From UBA9647 sp049522195 (lineage in GTDB: Bacteria > Bacteroidota > Ignavibacteria > UBA10030): 64,000 nt of DNA. Numbering within the stretch: position 1 is the first letter of the stretch; each line of letters begins with the position of its first letter. This document shows positions 61,990 through 64,000 of this stretch, in pieces. The DNA lies in the NCBI GenBank assembly GCA_049522195.1, contig JBEKOB010000006.1:12814-76813 (forward strand). Direction: 5' to 3'. Made by a program: the position numbers and the translations under genes. The notes under the pieces were generated by a model. That model was not told the DNA's origin. It ran no database searches and saw nothing but the letters and a program-made list of their open reading frames with translations.

Positions 61990-63699
61990 CTAGGGCTTCC
62001 TTGTCAGGCGGCACGCGCGATCTTTCATAATCGACGCAACCGACAGAGCAAGCTTTCCATCCCCTGGTACTTCGACATCGAACGATGTTCCGGAAAATTG
62101 TCCGGTCTGTGGTTCATACCATGCGACGGAATACCATCCCGGCACGAGGCCCGGTATGATCTGCAAGAATTCCCCCGTCTCGTGCAATTTGTCCCCATCG
62201 CTGATCATCGCCCACTGATAATCCAGGTTCTTGAACCAGAGTGCGCACTGTTCGCCAAAGTAGATGCACCGGATCAGGCAAGGTGCCTGCTCCTTTCCCT
62301 TGTCTTTGAGAAACCCGGCGTCGAGCGTTTTGAATTCAAGATGGTTTCCTATCGCATTGAATGAATTCGCGAATCGGGAGAGGGACGCGTATTCCCACCA
62401 GAGATAGTACCGGTCGATATAGGTATCCCACCACCAGCTCATCGGTATGACGGGTGTTTCACTGAACCATCCGGCCCAGATTCCATTGTGTAATCCGACA
62501 TGCTGTGAATCGGCTTTGAACGTTCGATCGCCACCTCGGAATTCTACGCCGAACTCACCAAGCACGACCGGCTTTTGATAATAGTCAATGGTCGCTTCCT
62601 GCAAGTCCGTGAAATGAGGAGCCAGATTCAGCGAGTTGTAATCGTGGAACATCACAAAATCCATCGCGGGCGATTTGAAGGCGTCCACGAGTTTCTCCAT
62701 GTACTTCCTCGTAGAGCTGCTCGAAACAAGGCGATGATGCACATCGATGGACTTGACGTACTCCGCCATTTCAATGTGCCAGCGGTTGACCTGGCTTGAC
62801 TTCCCTGCCATGAGATCGGCTTCATTCATGAATTCCCAGGCAGCAATACTTGGACTATGGCCAAAGCGAGAAACGAGATACTTGTATTTTCTCTCGAAGA
62901 TTTTTTTCGCCTCGAGGCTCGTGAAGAGTTCATCCGCAGTAACGCATGGTCCGCCATTCGCTTTGTTATAGGGATTTGCCAGCCATCGATTCTCTTTAAA
63001 GTACCCAAGTCCTTTGGGTCCAATACCGTGATAATCCATGCAAAGAATCACGTAAACGCCATAACGCTCTGCCAGCTTCAAGATGGCGTCCAACCTTCTT
63101 GCTGTCTCGAGGCTATAGCGGCCGAGTCCAGTTTCCTTCCATTCAAACGACAGATTCCATGGACACATCCAGATGCGGGTGACGTTAATCCCGGCGTCAC
63201 GCATCTTCTTGAAATAGTATTCGTAATCCGCCGCCCAGCAGACGTTGAGACCAATCCCCCTGAACAATTTTCCGCTTTCAAATCGAAAAGCCCCCAGATG
63301 GTCTGAGAGTCGGAGTCCGCCTTCGCGATCGGGTCCATGTGGCTTGACGACGACATTGAACTGCTCTCGGACTTCCCCTTTGATAATTATCGTGAAGCGA
63401 TGAAGCCCGGTTTGTACGGGAGCAAATCGCGCTTCCCATCGCTCCGTGCCAGCATCGTTCTGACCATCGTAAAAGAAAGAGAGAACCTGGCTGGAATAAT
63501 CCGGCAACTGGACGTGCAGCTCTACATGGTTTGTTTCAAGGTCGAATGGATTTTCAAAATGAAGATTCTCAGCAATCTGGAGCGTCAGGGTTTCGTACTG
63601 CATTCCCTCCTTCGGCCGCTCGATGACCTGGGCTGCCGAGAGGACAGCACACACCACGCTGAGCAGAAACAGCTCAAGAGAGAAACGTGAATACTTCAT
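61990..63699 (-). CDS. GH5-type hydrolase with N-terminal DUF5060 domain
   Basis: The start at 63699 (MKYSRFSLELFLLS) gives 569 residues with a signal peptide (about 1-23). Residues 25-120 match the DUF5060 beta-sandwich (ENLHFENPFD, HRFTIIIKGEVREQFNVVV). The TIM barrel (about 130-470) has RIWMCPWNLSFEW, VILCMDYHGIG, acid/base E293 in WEFMNEAD and nucleophile E382 in VLGEFGVEF; SWWWDTYID follows. A beta-rich C-terminus includes YSVAWYEPQTGQ, a common tail of this group. It probably hydrolyses beta-mannosidic or related polysaccharide, but the exact substrate is unknown. Confidence 0.88.
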   Translation of the reverse strand: MKYSRFSLELFLLSVVCAVLSAAQVIERPKEGMQYETLTLQIAENLHFENPFDLETNHVELHVQLPDYSSQVLSFFYDGQNDAGTERWEARFAPVQTGLHRFTIIIKGEVREQFNVVVKPHGPDREGGLRLSDHLGAFRFESGKLFRGIGLNVCWAADYEYYFKKMRDAGINVTRIWMCPWNLSFEWKETGLGRYSLETARRLDAILKLAERYGVYVILCMDYHGIGPKGLGYFKENRWLANPYNKANGGPCVTADELFTSLEAKKIFERKYKYLVSRFGHSPSIAAWEFMNEADLMAGKSSQVNRWHIEMAEYVKSIDVHHRLVSSSSTRKYMEKLVDAFKSPAMDFVMFHDYNSLNLAPHFTDLQEATIDYYQKPVVLGEFGVEFRGGDRTFKADSQHVGLHNGIWAGWFSETPVIPMSWWWDTYIDRYYLWWEYASLSRFANSFNAIGNHLEFKTLDAGFLKDKGKEQAPCLIRCIYFGEQCALWFKNLDYQWAMISDGDKLHETGEFLQIIPGLVPGWYSVAWYEPQTGQFSGTSFDVEVPGDGKLALSVASIMKDRACRLTRKP

Positions 63700-63811
63700 G
63701 AATTGGTCCCGGGAAGTAAGTACCGACGTGTTCTTTTGTCTTGCATTCGAATGGGAGGTCATGTTGCTGCCGTGACGGCTCAACACCACGTGATTCTAAG
63801 CAATAGGTGTG

Positions 63812-64000
63812 CTAGTGATAGCCGCGGCGTCTTGCTTCTTCGAGGATATCCTGTGTCGCGGTCGCACCAATCCGCGTCACACCGAGCCGCCGGACGCGCA
63901 GAAGATCGTCGAGTGTTCGTATGCCTCCAGCTGCCTTGATTCCGACGGAAGGGGAACTGTGTGTCCGCATGAGTTGTAGATGGTGATCTGTTGCGCCGGT
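63812..64000 (-). CDS. deoC: Deoxyribose-phosphate aldolase, 3' end only
   Basis: The last 62 codons of a minus-strand gene run in from the window edge and stop at TAG 63812-63814. The segment SVGIKAAGGIRTLDDLLRV contains the GxKAxGGIR motif of DeoC, whose Lys forms a charge relay with the Schiff-base Lys upstream, and RIGATATQDILEE completes the family C-terminus. The enzyme cleaves 2-deoxyribose-5-phosphate to glyceraldehyde-3-phosphate and acetaldehyde. It is separated from the DUF5060-GH5 gene by 112 bases and marks the likely end of the glycan island. Confidence 0.93.
   Translation of the reverse strand, partial: TGATDHHLQLMRTHSSPSVGIKAAGGIRTLDDLLRVRRLGVTRIGATATQDILEEARRRGYH

Noticed and set aside
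17073..63811. Sigma-54 (-24/-12) promoters upstream of island genes
   Set aside because: Checked by eye between genes. Only weak partial matches (for example around 57,389-57,406, on a strand with no downstream gene) were found. A motif scan would be needed.
1..64000. tRNA/rRNA genes, CRISPR arrays, insertion sequences, prophage
   Set aside because: None recognised on reading both strands; no transposase or integrase motifs in any frame.

Overview
The window comes from a Gram-negative bacterium of the FCB group, most likely Ignavibacteria/Chlorobi-like or another Bacteroidota-related lineage. The support is a C-terminal type IX secretion (T9SS) sorting domain with the NYPNPFNP motif on a GH9 enzyme, a TonB-dependent receptor, TamB, ADP-heptose (LPS core) genes, and many exported TolB/PD40 propeller proteins. 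GC content is moderate. I saw no tRNA, rRNA, CRISPR array, transposase or prophage gene. The strain cannot be named from this sequence.

Layout. (1) Positions 1-5,085 hold a partial TonB-dependent receptor on the minus strand under a TPP riboswitch with an attenuator. Divergent from it are an orphan BtuD/FecE-type ABC ATPase, nusB, a UMF1-type MFS protein and a PstS-like lipoprotein. (2) Positions 5,191-16,834 (minus) are envelope housekeeping: a very large HExxH-peptidase/propeller/beta-barrel protein, RNase R, TamB, and the two separate halves of the heptose-phosphate kinase/adenylyltransferase pathway. (3) Positions 17,073-35,295 (minus) are the first half of a large glycan-utilisation island: GH9 with T9SS tail, GH94 phosphorylase, a sigma-54 response regulator, a histidine kinase and a membrane-anchored sugar-binding protein, an SDR, a Tat-exported sugar isomerase-like protein, a TolB-like protein, GH5, GH31, and a sialate-O-acetylesterase-type esterase broken by one in-frame UGA. 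(4) Positions 35,595-43,641 (plus): SSS symporter, mannosylglucose phosphorylase (GH130_1), two tandem GH5 paralogues and a CE2 esterase. (5) Positions 43,668-47,672 (minus): GH2 beta-mannosidase and a GH5_7-like mannanase lipoprotein. (6) Positions 47,855-49,147 (plus): a GT-C membrane mannosyltransferase-like protein. (7) Positions 49,185-64,000 (minus): a secreted binding-type protein, second GH94, second GH130, GPH symporter, an unrecognised exported protein, an exported cellobiose/mannobiose 2-epimerase, an exported RraA-like protein, GH3, a DUF5060-GH5, and the 3' end of deoC.

How the genes fit together. The content suits growth on acetylated (gluco)mannan and beta-glucan/xyloglucan-type plant polysaccharide. 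Surface or secreted GH5/GH9 enzymes would cut the backbone, and CE2/SIAE-type esterases would remove acetyl groups. GH2, GH3 and GH31 would trim ends. Mannobiose would be epimerised to mannosylglucose. Cation symporters (SSS, GPH) would import disaccharides, and cytoplasmic GH130 and GH94 phosphorylases would split them to sugar-1-phosphates. There is no SusC/SusD pair. Instead an overlapping three-gene set (membrane-tethered solute-binding protein, histidine kinase, sigma-54 activator) sits inside the island with no ABC permease or ATPase. It is the best candidate here for an under-described sugar-sensing system.
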